A stretch of DNA of 50,964 nt from contig JACNKX010000131.1 of the NCBI GenBank assembly GCA_014381825.1, positions 1 through 50,964 of the forward strand, written 5' to 3'. This DNA comes from Planctomycetota bacterium (GTDB lineage: Bacteria; Planctomycetota; Planctomycetia; Pirellulales; Pirellulaceae). The notes below the pieces were generated by a model. It was not told where the DNA came from, searched no databases, and saw only the letters and a list, made by a program, of their open reading frames with translations. The stretch's first letter is position 1, and the number at the start of each line of letters is the position of its first letter. The position numbers and the translations under genes were made by a program. Of the stretch, positions 35,791-43,724 are shown piece after piece.

Positions 35791-36843
35791 ATGGCTCGAG
35801 CTTCCGCTTCGCAATCCGACCGAAGCAGGTGGCGGCGGGTGCCTGTTGAAGAACGATTGGCGCACGTGAATCACTTGATCGTGTTACATCCTTGCTTCCG
35901 AGACGCGGTTGCCTTGTTGAAGCGGTGCCACGAGGCCAGTGGTCAGTCGACGGAGCCTGTCTGTGGCGCAATCCTGGGAGCGTCAGGCGTCGGCAAGACC
36001 AGCGTCGTGGATCATTATCGAAGATCCCACCCAGCCGAGGAGACTGAAACCGCAACAAGGCAACCGGTCCTGAAGGTCACTCTCCAGCCAGACGCCCGAC
36101 CGAAAGGGATCGCCTCGGACTTGCTGCTGGCCCTGGGCGATCCCGCGTGGAGTCGTGGCACAGTGCAAACGTTGACCAATCGCGCGGTGAAGTTGCTGAA
36201 CCGTTGTGGCGTTGAGCTCATCGTGATGGACGAATTCCATCATCTGTTCGACATGGACCGCGCTCGAGTGATGACCAAAGCCTCGCAGTGGCTAAAGGTG
36301 CTGATCGTAAACACGGGGATCCCGATCGTTGTTTGCGGGATGCCGGAAGCTGAGCATGTATTAAGAGCGGAACACACAGAACGGCGGTTCAAGGAACGTT
36401 TGACGCTGCCCTGTTTCACTTGGCGGACGACACCTGGCCGCCGCGAGTTCTGCGGCATGCTGAAAAAGCTGGATACTACGCTGCCCTTGGCCAAGATGTC
36501 GGGACTCGCCGCACCGGACATGGCAGGCCGTTTCTTTCTGGCCACTCGAGGCGTACCCGATTACCTGATGACCCTGGTTCGCAGCGCGACATCCGAAGCC
36601 TTGACGCAACGACATGAGCATATCGACATGGCTGACCTCGCACGCGTTTATGAGTCCAAGCTTGCGATGCAACGGGTACTAGCCGAGCAGGAGAATCCGT
36701 TCATTGGAAGTCTCGACAAAGGTGCTCTGGACCGAGCCCAACCGGCTGACGAAAGAAGAACTGCCGGAGTCGGACTGACGCCGCGCGCTGCAAAGAGTCG
36801 TCGGAAGCCACTTACCGCTGGCCAGCTATTGGGAGGTGGATGA
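35791..36843 (+). CDS. tnsC: TnsC/TniB-like AAA+ transposition regulator
   Basis: TnsC-type ATPases form filaments or rings on target DNA and link the TniQ protein to TnsB. The 350-residue product has Walker A GASGVGKTS at 63-71 and Walker B LIVMDEFHH at 143-151, with a sensor region near GIPIVVCGMPEAEH and an arginine-rich stretch (EHTERRFKERLTL). Length and motif order suit the TniB/short TnsC group (Tn5053 and type V-K CAST) more than the 555-residue Tn7 TnsC. AAGGAGG lies in front of the ATG, 51 nt after tnsB. The last four bases overlap tniQ (ATGA). Confidence 0.9.
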   Translation: MARASASQSDRSRWRRVPVEERLAHVNHLIVLHPCFRDAVALLKRCHEASGQSTEPVCGAILGASGVGKTSVVDHYRRSHPAEETETATRQPVLKVTLQPDARPKGIASDLLLALGDPAWSRGTVQTLTNRAVKLLNRCGVELIVMDEFHHLFDMDRARVMTKASQWLKVLIVNTGIPIVVCGMPEAEHVLRAEHTERRFKERLTLPCFTWRTTPGRREFCGMLKKLDTTLPLAKMSGLAAPDMAGRFFLATRGVPDYLMTLVRSATSEALTQRHEHIDMADLARVYESKLAMQRVLAEQENPFIGSLDKGALDRAQPADERRTAGVGLTPRAAKSRRKPLTAGQLLGGG

Positions 36844-38762
36844 TGGAAAGGCTTCCTGCTCGCGAAGTGCCCCTACCTGGCGAGTCGTTAGCCAGTCTCT
36901 TGAGACGCACGTCAGAAGCGATGGGCTATAAGGATCTTGGATACATTGCCAGCTTCGTATCGGACAAGTCGGTGCCGCTATGGAATGCTAGTCGTTCTAG
37001 TGACAGCGCGATTCTCGACCCCCTGGCCGCTCTACTGGCGACGACCTCAGAGCAGTTGCTGCAGCTAACGGTCCATGCTTATGCAAATCCGCTAGTGCTT
37101 GTTCCGCGCCAGGAAACGCCAGCCCAGCTGTCCGACAGCAAGACGATCCTACGTTACTTCACCGCGTCCGCGCCCGTCTGTCCGCATTGCTTGAACGACG
37201 ACCCCATACCCTACGAACGTCTAACGTGGACGTTTAAGCCAGCTCCAGTCTGTGCCGATCATCAATGTCTCTTGATTGATCGTTGTCCAACCTGCCATCG
37301 GCAACTGTGGCCACACCGCAGGTTGGTTCAACAGTGCAGTTGCGGAAGCGACATTCGTGAATGGAAGGTAGGCAGCGTATCCCGGGAAGCGGCGGATCTG
37401 GTGAAAGAGTTATTTGGCTGGATACGCGGTGACAAGCTGGCGATCAACGGAATCTCAACGGCCGCCAGTTTCTGGTGGATGGACCGCGTCAGAGCGTGCA
37501 TCGAGAAGAAGCTTGCGTGCTTGCAGCGTACTCGAATTGAACTTGCGCTTGGGCTGCAGATGCCCGATGACGTGAGTTGGCTCGCTGCGGCGTCAACGCT
37601 GCGTGACTGGCCCGAATCGTTTACTTCCTTCCTCGACTCGCTTCAGCAAACTCCCGACAGTGCCAACTCTGGCATCGGTCGCCGATTTGGCTATTTGCCG
37701 CGAGATGCTGTGAAGCTGGAGTCCAAAGGGTACTCGGCCCCAGCAGAGGTAATTCGAGAGTACTTGCTGGGGCAGTATACGCAAGGCCACCTGAACCGTA
37801 AGGTCTGCCTGTTCAAATCCGCCACCTACCGGAGTCGCTTGTCCCAGCGTGATTGGATGACTCAAACGCAGGCGGCCAAAGCGATCGGCCTCCGACACGG
37901 CTGCGTTCGAGCGTTGATCGAACGTGGGCTACTTGAGGGCGAGGTGAGTAATGCCGGTAGCCGCACGGTTGGACTCGTGCGGCGCGGTTCGATGGTCAGG
38001 TTACGAGGTGAACTGCACAACTCGCTCAGTCGAAGGGAAGTATCGGTTCGCCTCGGAATTGGCCCACATCAAGTACTCGATCTGATTCGGCTTGAGCTGC
38101 TTTGCGGTATTCGCACGAACAGAGGCTGGCGAATCCTGAATCACTCCGTTCGAGCCGTGGAAGATCTGTACGAGCGACTACCAATTGCGACGCGCGTAAC
38201 AGCCCAATGGTCTACCGCTCGCCAGGCTACGCGAGTTCACGGAGCATGTGGTTTGAGATTCGCTCAGCTTTGGCAGCGCATCGCATCTCAACAAGTCCGC
38301 GGCCGCAGACTGACGGGGCAGGCGACCCTGAAGGGTCTCGTCGTATCCACACCGGATATCGAGCGCATCCTTCCGGAAGTCGAAGCACAGTACTTCCAAG
38401 GGCGCGGATACCCGCTCAACAAACTCGCGAAGAGCTTGCTTCCCGGACGCCCAACGAAAGAGCGAGTCCTCAAGAAATGGATCGAGATGGGGATTCTGCA
38501 CGTCCGTCAGTCCGGTCGGTCTCTCGTTTGTTCCCACGATGAGGTGCAGCGATTTCGAGACCTTTACTGTCTCGCGGCGGAGGCCTGCGAACTTCTCCAG
38601 ATCAGCCGTGCATCCTTGGCTCGTTGGGAAACTGAGGACCGCCTCCGTCCTGTCTACGGGAAACGAGTCACGGCTGGAGCCGGGTTCTCGCTCTATCGAT
38701 GGCCCGACATCGAGCAACTAAAGGCACAACGCGATGCGGGACAGTTTCGCCGCGCAGCGTGA
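36840..38762 (+). CDS. tniQ: TniQ/TnsD-like target-selection protein
   Basis: The N-terminal TniQ domain is shown by VPLPGESLASLLRRTSEAMG at 10-29 and the treble-clef zinc site CPHC (114-117) with CADHQCLL and CPTC (149-152), then CSCG at 166-169. At 640 residues it is far longer than the 167-400-residue TniQ of Tn5053 or CAST and is in the range of Tn7 TnsD (508). The C-terminal two thirds hold several helix-turn-helix-like segments (WMTQTQAAKAIGLRHGCVRA, LSRREVSVRLGIGPHQVLDL, AAEACELLQISRASLARWET) of MerR/excisionase flavour, so sequence-specific target binding is likely. No second TniQ or guide system is visible. Confidence 0.87.
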   Translation: MMERLPAREVPLPGESLASLLRRTSEAMGYKDLGYIASFVSDKSVPLWNASRSSDSAILDPLAALLATTSEQLLQLTVHAYANPLVLVPRQETPAQLSDSKTILRYFTASAPVCPHCLNDDPIPYERLTWTFKPAPVCADHQCLLIDRCPTCHRQLWPHRRLVQQCSCGSDIREWKVGSVSREAADLVKELFGWIRGDKLAINGISTAASFWWMDRVRACIEKKLACLQRTRIELALGLQMPDDVSWLAAASTLRDWPESFTSFLDSLQQTPDSANSGIGRRFGYLPRDAVKLESKGYSAPAEVIREYLLGQYTQGHLNRKVCLFKSATYRSRLSQRDWMTQTQAAKAIGLRHGCVRALIERGLLEGEVSNAGSRTVGLVRRGSMVRLRGELHNSLSRREVSVRLGIGPHQVLDLIRLELLCGIRTNRGWRILNHSVRAVEDLYERLPIATRVTAQWSTARQATRVHGACGLRFAQLWQRIASQQVRGRRLTGQATLKGLVVSTPDIERILPEVEAQYFQGRGYPLNKLAKSLLPGRPTKERVLKKWIEMGILHVRQSGRSLVCSHDEVQRFRDLYCLAAEACELLQISRASLARWETEDRLRPVYGKRVTAGAGFSLYRWPDIEQLKAQRDAGQFRRAA

Positions 38763-38835
38763 CACGCCAAATGTCCGCATGTCGCCCGGTCTTTGATCCC
38801 GTCACATATCTGCTTCCGTGAAAGGAGCATCAGAT

Positions 38836-39231
38836 TTGACTATTCAACCAGCGCCAGACGTCTCGTGCGACTCTGGCGCCGAACGCCATCATGGCCCACT
38901 TCCGATTACAATCGCGCCCGGAATGAGTGTTGTCGATATCACTTTGGAACCGGCTGGGACACTCGTCGCCTTTACCGGGGCGTATTGCATTTACCGGCTC
39001 GACGGCTCCGACACGCTGGCCGTAGCGAACTGGCGAGACGTTGCCGTTGGACCAGTCTGTCCCGCCGCGCCATTATTGCCAGCCGGTGTCGAAGAGAACG
39101 ATCGCCGTAATGCGAGCGCCACCGTAATCCGCGAGTTGCTCGCATTGAAGCAGTTCGGGCTTTCCGAACGTCAGACGACAGCGTACGACGAGCTGACTCA
39201 GTATCTAGGTGCGGGAGGCGGCGAATCGTAG
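38836..39231 (+). CDS. Unrecognised cargo protein, 131 residues
   Basis: AAAGGAG at 38821-38827 sits nine bases before an in-frame TTG at 38836, which I take as the start; GTG 38818 lies before the Shine-Dalgarno site. The product opens LTIQPAPDVSCDSGAERHHG, has a small beta-rich centre (MSVVDITLEPAGTLVAFTGA) and a helical end (SATVIRELLALKQFGLSERQ). I recognise no family. It is the first gene after tniQ and reads into the DUF1257 operon. Confidence 0.55.
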   Translation: MTIQPAPDVSCDSGAERHHGPLPITIAPGMSVVDITLEPAGTLVAFTGAYCIYRLDGSDTLAVANWRDVAVGPVCPAAPLLPAGVEENDRRNASATVIRELLALKQFGLSERQTTAYDELTQYLGAGGGES

Positions 39232-39289
39232 GGACACATCAACGGCTGGCGCGCCTCTCTCGCCACACTTCCGAAATGAGGACTGCACC

Positions 39290-39484
39290 TTGAACACTCA
39301 CATCGTGGTGGCCTGCATGTCGCTGGCCATCCTGCTTGCGGTGATCGCTCTATTGCGCGAGGCGCGGTTGAGGCGGGCGTTGCAAGTGCTTTTACGTCGA
39401 TTGTTACTTCACTGGAACCGTCATGAACAAGAACCAACGGATACTGCTGACCGCGATCGCGACCATCGTGATCACCGGTTGTAG
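39290..39484 (+). CDS. Small single-pass membrane protein
   Basis: A TTG start with TGAGGA seven bases upstream opens a 64-codon frame, LNTHIVVACMSLAILLAVIA, a clear transmembrane segment, followed by a basic stretch (LREARLRRALQVLLRRLLLH). The end overlaps the following gene by 62 nt in another frame. The positive-inside rule puts the tail in the cytoplasm. Small size and non-ATG start keep the call uncertain. Confidence 0.45.
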   Translation: MNTHIVVACMSLAILLAVIALLREARLRRALQVLLRRLLLHWNRHEQEPTDTADRDRDHRDHRL

Positions 39485-40004
39485 CGAAGACGAGCGGCTG
39501 GCACGCCTGGCGCAGGAGTCGGTCCAGCAACAACGTTCGCAAAACGAAGAGATGACGCGACTCAATCGTGAAGTCGCCGAAGGCGTGAAGCGATTAGTCG
39601 AAAGCGAGAACGAGTCTCGCAAGGAACTGACTTCGCTCCAGCGCGAGGTTCAATGCCAGCAGGCAGACGTTGGTGTTCAACGTGACCGGCTGGAGAGTGA
39701 ACGAAAGGAAATCGCCAGGCAACGCTACCGCGACTCGCTGCTGGTTCCCGTGTTGCACCATGCGGGTTTGCTGCTCGTCTGTATACTTCCGTTGTTGCTG
39801 GCGTGGTATTTGTTGCACGATTGGCGCAGTGAACCGCAGGACGACCTCGCGATCAGCGAGCTACTGATCGAAGAATTCGCCAGTGATCGGCCCAGATTAT
39901 TGCCACCGGGTGCGACCGCTCCATCGATTGAGCACCGTGACCAGGAACGGCTCCCGGAACCTGATGATCCAGCAGCTTTCCACGATGAGACCGTCACGCT
40001 GTAG
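39423..40004 (+). CDS. Lipoprotein-like membrane protein with coiled coil
   Basis: The N-terminus RILLTAIATIVITGCSED is a lipoprotein signal with the cysteine at about residue 20. Residues about 25-105 form a long charged coiled coil (QESVQQQRSQNEEMTRLNRE and SLQREVQCQQADVGVQRDR). A transmembrane helix follows (HAGLLLVCILPLLLAWYLLH), then an acidic tail. Having both a lipobox and a downstream helix is unusual; the first hydrophobic stretch could instead be an uncleaved anchor. Its place directly upstream of the DUF1257/DUF2997/AAA+ genes suggests it brings that machinery to the membrane (inference). Confidence 0.65.
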   Translation: MNKNQRILLTAIATIVITGCSEDERLARLAQESVQQQRSQNEEMTRLNREVAEGVKRLVESENESRKELTSLQREVQCQQADVGVQRDRLESERKEIARQRYRDSLLVPVLHHAGLLLVCILPLLLAWYLLHDWRSEPQDDLAISELLIEEFASDRPRLLPPGATAPSIEHRDQERLPEPDDPAAFHDETVTL

Positions 40005-40049
40005 GTCCATGTTGTTCCCATGTCGTCAAGCACTGAAGGAGACTGTCAA

Positions 40050-40418
40050 TTGTCACACATTGTTGAAATCTCCACACAGGTGAGAGATCCGGCCGCCATT
40101 CGTGCTACCTGCCAGCGGCTGACGTTACCTCCGCCTGTCCACGGCCCAACACGGCTGTTTGCAGGCGAAGTGACCGGTTGGGCAGTCCAGCTGCCTGATT
40201 GGAAGTTGCCCGCTGTCTGCAACACGGACACGGGTCAGCTCCACTACGACAACTACAACGGAAGATGGGGAGACGAGTCTCGACTGCATGAGTTTCTGCA
40301 GAGTTATGCCGTCGAGAAGACTCGCATCGAGGTTCGAAGGCAGGGACACACGATGACCGAGGAGTCACTGCCGGACGGTTCGATTCGCATGACCGTCGCG
40401 GTTGGGGGTGCAGCATGA
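40050..40418 (+). CDS. DUF1257 (Ycf35-like) protein
   Basis: The start is a TTG at 40050 with GAAGGAG nine bases upstream, giving LSHIVEISTQVRDPAAIRAT, which matches the usual family start SHF-x-x-I-x-T-x-x-x-D. The end holds DGSIRMTVAV, and LHEFLQSYAVEKTRIEVRRQ matches the central region of DUF1257, the family that includes plastid Ycf35. Its function is unknown; in bacteria it often pairs with a DUF2997 gene and a Ycf46-type ATPase, exactly the order seen here. Overlap ATGA with the next gene shows tight coupling. Confidence 0.8.
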   Translation: MSHIVEISTQVRDPAAIRATCQRLTLPPPVHGPTRLFAGEVTGWAVQLPDWKLPAVCNTDTGQLHYDNYNGRWGDESRLHEFLQSYAVEKTRIEVRRQGHTMTEESLPDGSIRMTVAVGGAA

Positions 40419-40609
40419 AGAGAATCGTCATCACCATCTCCCCCAAGGGTGAGACACAGCTTGAGACAAAGGGCTTCGCGGGATCTGACTGCAAAGAGGC
40501 AAGCCGCTCCTTGGAAGCGGCTCTCGGTACTGCAGCGCAAGAACGGCTCACAGCGGAATACCACCAACCGGCGGTGACCGAGCAGAGTCAACTTCGCCAA
40601 CGGAACTGA
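40415..40609 (+). CDS. DUF2997 small protein
   Basis: A 64-residue product: MKRIVITISPKGETQLETKG, then GFAGSDCKEASRSLEAALGT, the typical DUF2997 pattern (short beta hairpin, G-F-x-G-x-x-C, helix). DUF2997 is the standard companion of DUF1257. The conserved Cys in SDCKEA is present. The role is unknown. Confidence 0.83.
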   Translation: MKRIVITISPKGETQLETKGFAGSDCKEASRSLEAALGTAAQERLTAEYHQPAVTEQSQLRQRN

Positions 40610-40645
40610 CCCGCTGACCCCCTACACTGAATCGAAAGGCATTCT

Positions 40646-42130
40646 ATGACGCTGGCCACCAGCTTGAGTGATCATGTGCGCGCTTGCTGCAGCGGCATCT
40701 GGATCCAGAGCCACGAGCATGAAGATGCGATTGCTGATATCTCCCGGCTCTGCGCCGAACAGCAGTGGCATCTCGCAACGTGGGACATTGAACAAGGGCT
40801 ACAGTTCTCAGGACAGGCGACAGAGGAGTCAGGCACTGCGAGTGACCCTGTAGCAGCGATTCGTTCTATCAACTCCTTAGCTACGGCTGATGGCGCGGCC
40901 CTCTTGGTGCTAACCAACTTCCATCGGTTTCTCCAGTCTGCGGAAGTCATCCAGGCCGTCGCGCAGCAAGTCACACTTGGCAAGCGAAATCGCACGTTCC
41001 TGATCGTGTTGTCACCAACTGTGCAGCTTCCCCTCGAACTCGAGAAACTGTTCGTTGTTTTGGAGCATGATCTACCAGACCGCGAGCAGCTCGAACAGAT
41101 TGCCCGTGGAATCGCTACGGAAGAAGACGAGCTGCCTCAAGGCGAGCAGCTACAACAGGTACTCGACTCGGCCGTCGGTCTGACACGACATGAAGCTGAG
41201 GTAGCCTTCTCTTTGTCGCTTGTCCAGCATGGTCGCCTGACGCCAAGTGTTCTGTGGAATACGAAGGCTCAGACGCTCAAGAAGAGCGGGCTGTTGTCGC
41301 TCCATCAAGGCGGTGACTCGCTCGATTGCCTGGGTGGAATGAGAGCATTGAAATCCTTCTGCATCCGTGCTCTGCGCCGAACCAATTCAGAAGAATCGTC
41401 GCCGCAAGCACGGGGCGTGTTGTTACTCGGCGTGCCCGGAACGGGGAAGAGCGCCTTCGCGAAGGGCCTTGGACACGAGGTTGGGCGACCGACACTGATC
41501 ATGGATGTTGGCGCTCTGATGGGAGGCATCGTCGGCGAAACGGAACGCAACGTCCGTCAAGCACTACGCATCGTCGATGCCATGAGCCCCGCCATTCTGA
41601 TGATCGACGAAGTCGAGAAAGCCTTAAGCGGCGTTGCCAACTCTGGCCAATCAGACAGTGGTGTCTCTGCAAGACTCTTCGGCACGTTCCTCACATGGCT
41701 GGCCGATCATCAATCCGATGTTTTCGTGATCTGCACCTGCAACAACATCAGCGCGTTGCCTCCAGAATTCGCGCGAGCCGAGCGCTTTGACGGGGTCTTC
41801 TTCTGTGACCTTCCCGGAGCGTCGCACAAAGGCAGTATCTGGGATATCTACCTTCAGCAGTATGAACTTGATCCGGAGCAGCCGAAGCCACGGACTGACC
41901 AATGGACTGGGGCGGAGATTAAGAGCTGCTGCCGACTTGCTGCGCTGCTAGATATTTCGCTGAAGGAGGCTGCCAAGCACGTTGTGCCAGTTGCAGTCAC
42001 GGCGAGCGAGTCCATCGAACGCCTACGCAACTGGGCCAATGGCAGATGCCTCGATGCTGATGCGCCGGGAATCTACGCGCGGCGTGCTTCATTATCTCGC
42101 AACGCCGCCCGAGATATCTCGGCCAATTGA
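40646..42130 (+). CDS. Ycf46-like AAA+ ATPase
   Basis: The 494-residue protein has a non-catalytic N-terminal half with a decayed nucleotide-binding fold (AALLVLTNFHRFLQS, RTFLIVLSPTVQLPLELEKL) and a C-terminal AAA+ module with Walker A GVPGTGKS (262-269), Walker B ILMIDEVEKA (from 317), sensor 1 VICTCNNISALP and arginine finger region PPEFARAERFD. This two-half layout is that of the Ycf46/SpoVK-like family of cyanobacteria and plastids. It follows DUF2997 by 36 nt with AAAGG before the ATG. An unfolding or remodelling role next to a conjugation system would fit, but is inference. Confidence 0.85.
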   Translation: MTLATSLSDHVRACCSGIWIQSHEHEDAIADISRLCAEQQWHLATWDIEQGLQFSGQATEESGTASDPVAAIRSINSLATADGAALLVLTNFHRFLQSAEVIQAVAQQVTLGKRNRTFLIVLSPTVQLPLELEKLFVVLEHDLPDREQLEQIARGIATEEDELPQGEQLQQVLDSAVGLTRHEAEVAFSLSLVQHGRLTPSVLWNTKAQTLKKSGLLSLHQGGDSLDCLGGMRALKSFCIRALRRTNSEESSPQARGVLLLGVPGTGKSAFAKGLGHEVGRPTLIMDVGALMGGIVGETERNVRQALRIVDAMSPAILMIDEVEKALSGVANSGQSDSGVSARLFGTFLTWLADHQSDVFVICTCNNISALPPEFARAERFDGVFFCDLPGASHKGSIWDIYLQQYELDPEQPKPRTDQWTGAEIKSCCRLAALLDISLKEAAKHVVPVAVTASESIERLRNWANGRCLDADAPGIYARRASLSRNAARDISAN

Positions 42131-42179
42131 TCGTATTCCCTTGGTACGACGTCTGCGGCTCTGAAAGGAATAATCGCCT

Positions 42180-43130
42180 ATGAGTGTTACATTAGAAGAA
42201 CCGATCGTTCGTCCATCGACGTGCCCAGCGCAACGGCTGCGCGCCGAGATGGCGGCAGTTCGACTGTCGTTGTCGTGGTTTGGTGTCCGCAAGGCGCTCA
42301 CCGAGCAGCAGAAGCAACAGGCTGCCGTCGCGTTCGATGCCCAACACAACTGCCTGTCTGCTGGCAAGAGACTGTTGGATACACGGCATCCGGCCTACCG
42401 AGCCATTACGACGATCAAAGGCCGTGTCATCGGTTACTGGAAAGGGATGACGGTCCCGTTCCCGGAACCTGGAGTGAGGTTGATTCGGCAAAACGGCATC
42501 ATCGACTTCGAGAGTCAGATGAGTGTCTTCCGAGAAGAACTGGTAGAAGCGGTCCAGAGTTTGGATGAGCACTATGACGAGCTGAGAGAAGCGGCGCGGC
42601 AACAGCTCGGCAGTCTGTTCAATGCGACCGACTATCCACCGCAATTTCGAGGCCTGTTTCTCCTCGAATGGGACTACCCGTCGGTTGAAGCACCGTCCTA
42701 CTTGCGCCAGCTCAACCCCGAGCTCTTCGAGCAGGAATGTGCTCGCGTCGCCTCGCGATTTGATGAGGCGGTTCGTTTGACGGAAGCAGCATTCGTGGAA
42801 GAGTTCGCTAAGCTGGTGGAACATCTCACGGAACGACTATCTGCAGACGATGGTCATCCGAAGGTCTTCAGAGACTCAGCAGTTGGTAATCTCACCCAGT
42901 TCTTTGATCGCTTTCGCAACTTGAACATTCGTAGCAACGACCAGTTGGATGAACTGGTCGAACAAGCTCAAGACGTCGTGCAGGGACGCAGCCCGCAACA
43001 GCTTCGCGATAACGACACATTGCGACAGTCTGTGGCGACACAACTTACGGAGGTTCAGAACGCACTAGACGACTTGCTCGTCAATCGGCCACGCCGCAAC
43101 ATTCTGCGTCGCCCTCGGTCAGAGGAGTAG
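42180..43130 (+). CDS. Helical protein of unknown function (DUF3150-like?)
   Basis: A 316-residue soluble, mostly helical protein. It opens with RLRAEMAAVRLSLSWFGVRK and continues LDTRHPAYRAITTIKGRVIG followed by YWKGMTVPFPEPGVRLI, and has heptad-like helices after residue 100. The arrangement reminds me of DUF3150 proteins, which accompany MoxR-type ATPases, but the match is by impression only. It follows the AAA+ gene by 49 nt with AAAGGA upstream, so it is probably its partner. Confidence 0.68.
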   Translation: MSVTLEEPIVRPSTCPAQRLRAEMAAVRLSLSWFGVRKALTEQQKQQAAVAFDAQHNCLSAGKRLLDTRHPAYRAITTIKGRVIGYWKGMTVPFPEPGVRLIRQNGIIDFESQMSVFREELVEAVQSLDEHYDELREAARQQLGSLFNATDYPPQFRGLFLLEWDYPSVEAPSYLRQLNPELFEQECARVASRFDEAVRLTEAAFVEEFAKLVEHLTERLSADDGHPKVFRDSAVGNLTQFFDRFRNLNIRSNDQLDELVEQAQDVVQGRSPQQLRDNDTLRQSVATQLTEVQNALDDLLVNRPRRNILRRPRSEE

Positions 43131-43134
43131 CAGC

Positions 43135-43386
43135 ATGGAGATGGTGGTGGGTCCGAACGGTGTCGTTCGCTGTCTGTATGAAGAGACAATCGCGTTGGTC
43201 AGCCTGGGCCCTCTCCGCATCAGTCGCGCATCGCACGTCGAACCTGACTCTTCGGGAACGTGGTATGCGGATCTAGCGCCGGTTGCCGGCCCTCGGCTAG
43301 GCCCTTTCTCTGTTCGTAGCGAAGCGCTCGATGCGGAGAAGGAGTGGCTGATTCAACATCGGCTACTCGATTCATGTGAGCGCTGA
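43135..43386 (+). CDS. Small unrecognised protein, 83 residues
   Basis: GAGGAG lies eight bases before the ATG, four bases after the preceding stop. The product starts MEMVVGPNGVVRCLYEETIA and ends with a helix LDAEKEWLIQHRLLDSC; it looks like a single small alpha/beta domain. It is the last gene before a terminator hairpin, so it closes the DUF1257/AAA+ half of the cargo. Confidence 0.65.
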   Translation: MEMVVGPNGVVRCLYEETIALVSLGPLRISRASHVEPDSSGTWYADLAPVAGPRLGPFSVRSEALDAEKEWLIQHRLLDSCER

Positions 43387-43421
43387 GTCGCCACTCTTCA
43401 CAACCTGACAGCACTTGTCGT

Positions 43422-43452
43422 GGCTCTCGTCCGAGAGCCGTTTCTGTTTCTT
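43422..43452 (+). terminator. Rho-independent-like terminator
   Basis: A perfect 8-bp stem (43422-43429 with 43432-43439, loop of two bases) is followed by a T-rich tail (GTTTCTGTTTCTT). It lies 36 nt after the 83-residue ORF and separates the AAA+ half of the cargo from the ubiquitin-like half. The two-base loop is tight; the outer base pair may open in practice. Confidence 0.6.
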
Positions 43453-43478
43453 GTCCCCGCAATTGCCTGAGTGAATGC

Positions 43479-43661
43479 ATGAACCAACGTGATTTGGACC
43501 GTGAAGTTGCCCGCGCCACGGGGGAAACCGTGGCAACGATTAACCAGATGGGATTCGTCCCTCTGGAGCCCATTCCGTACGAGCGGGATCGCAAGCCGCT
43601 CGTCGTCGATTGGGAAGAACTGGAACAGGAACGCATGATCCTGCACCCCTGCGCGAAGTGA
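43479..43661 (+). CDS. Conserved-looking short protein, 60 residues
   Basis: The frame MNQRDLDREVARATGETVAT, then INQMGFVPLEPIPYERDRKP and LVVDWEELE, resembles a short protein I associate with planctomycete genomes (a helical start ending G-E-T/S-V plus a proline-rich end). No function is known. The upstream site is weak. It opens the second half of the cargo. Confidence 0.55.
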   Translation: MNQRDLDREVARATGETVATINQMGFVPLEPIPYERDRKPLVVDWEELEQERMILHPCAK

Positions 43662-43724
43662 CCTTCGCGTGTCGTGACAAGGCTGTCGTTACCAAACTGC
43701 AACAACCAACTATCGAGAACGCGA

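Noticed and set aside
32876-38762. CRISPR-associated transposon (type I-F or V-K)
   Set aside because: The tns genes fit, but no Cas12k, Cascade gene or array is visible, and the TniQ protein is of the long DNA-reading type.
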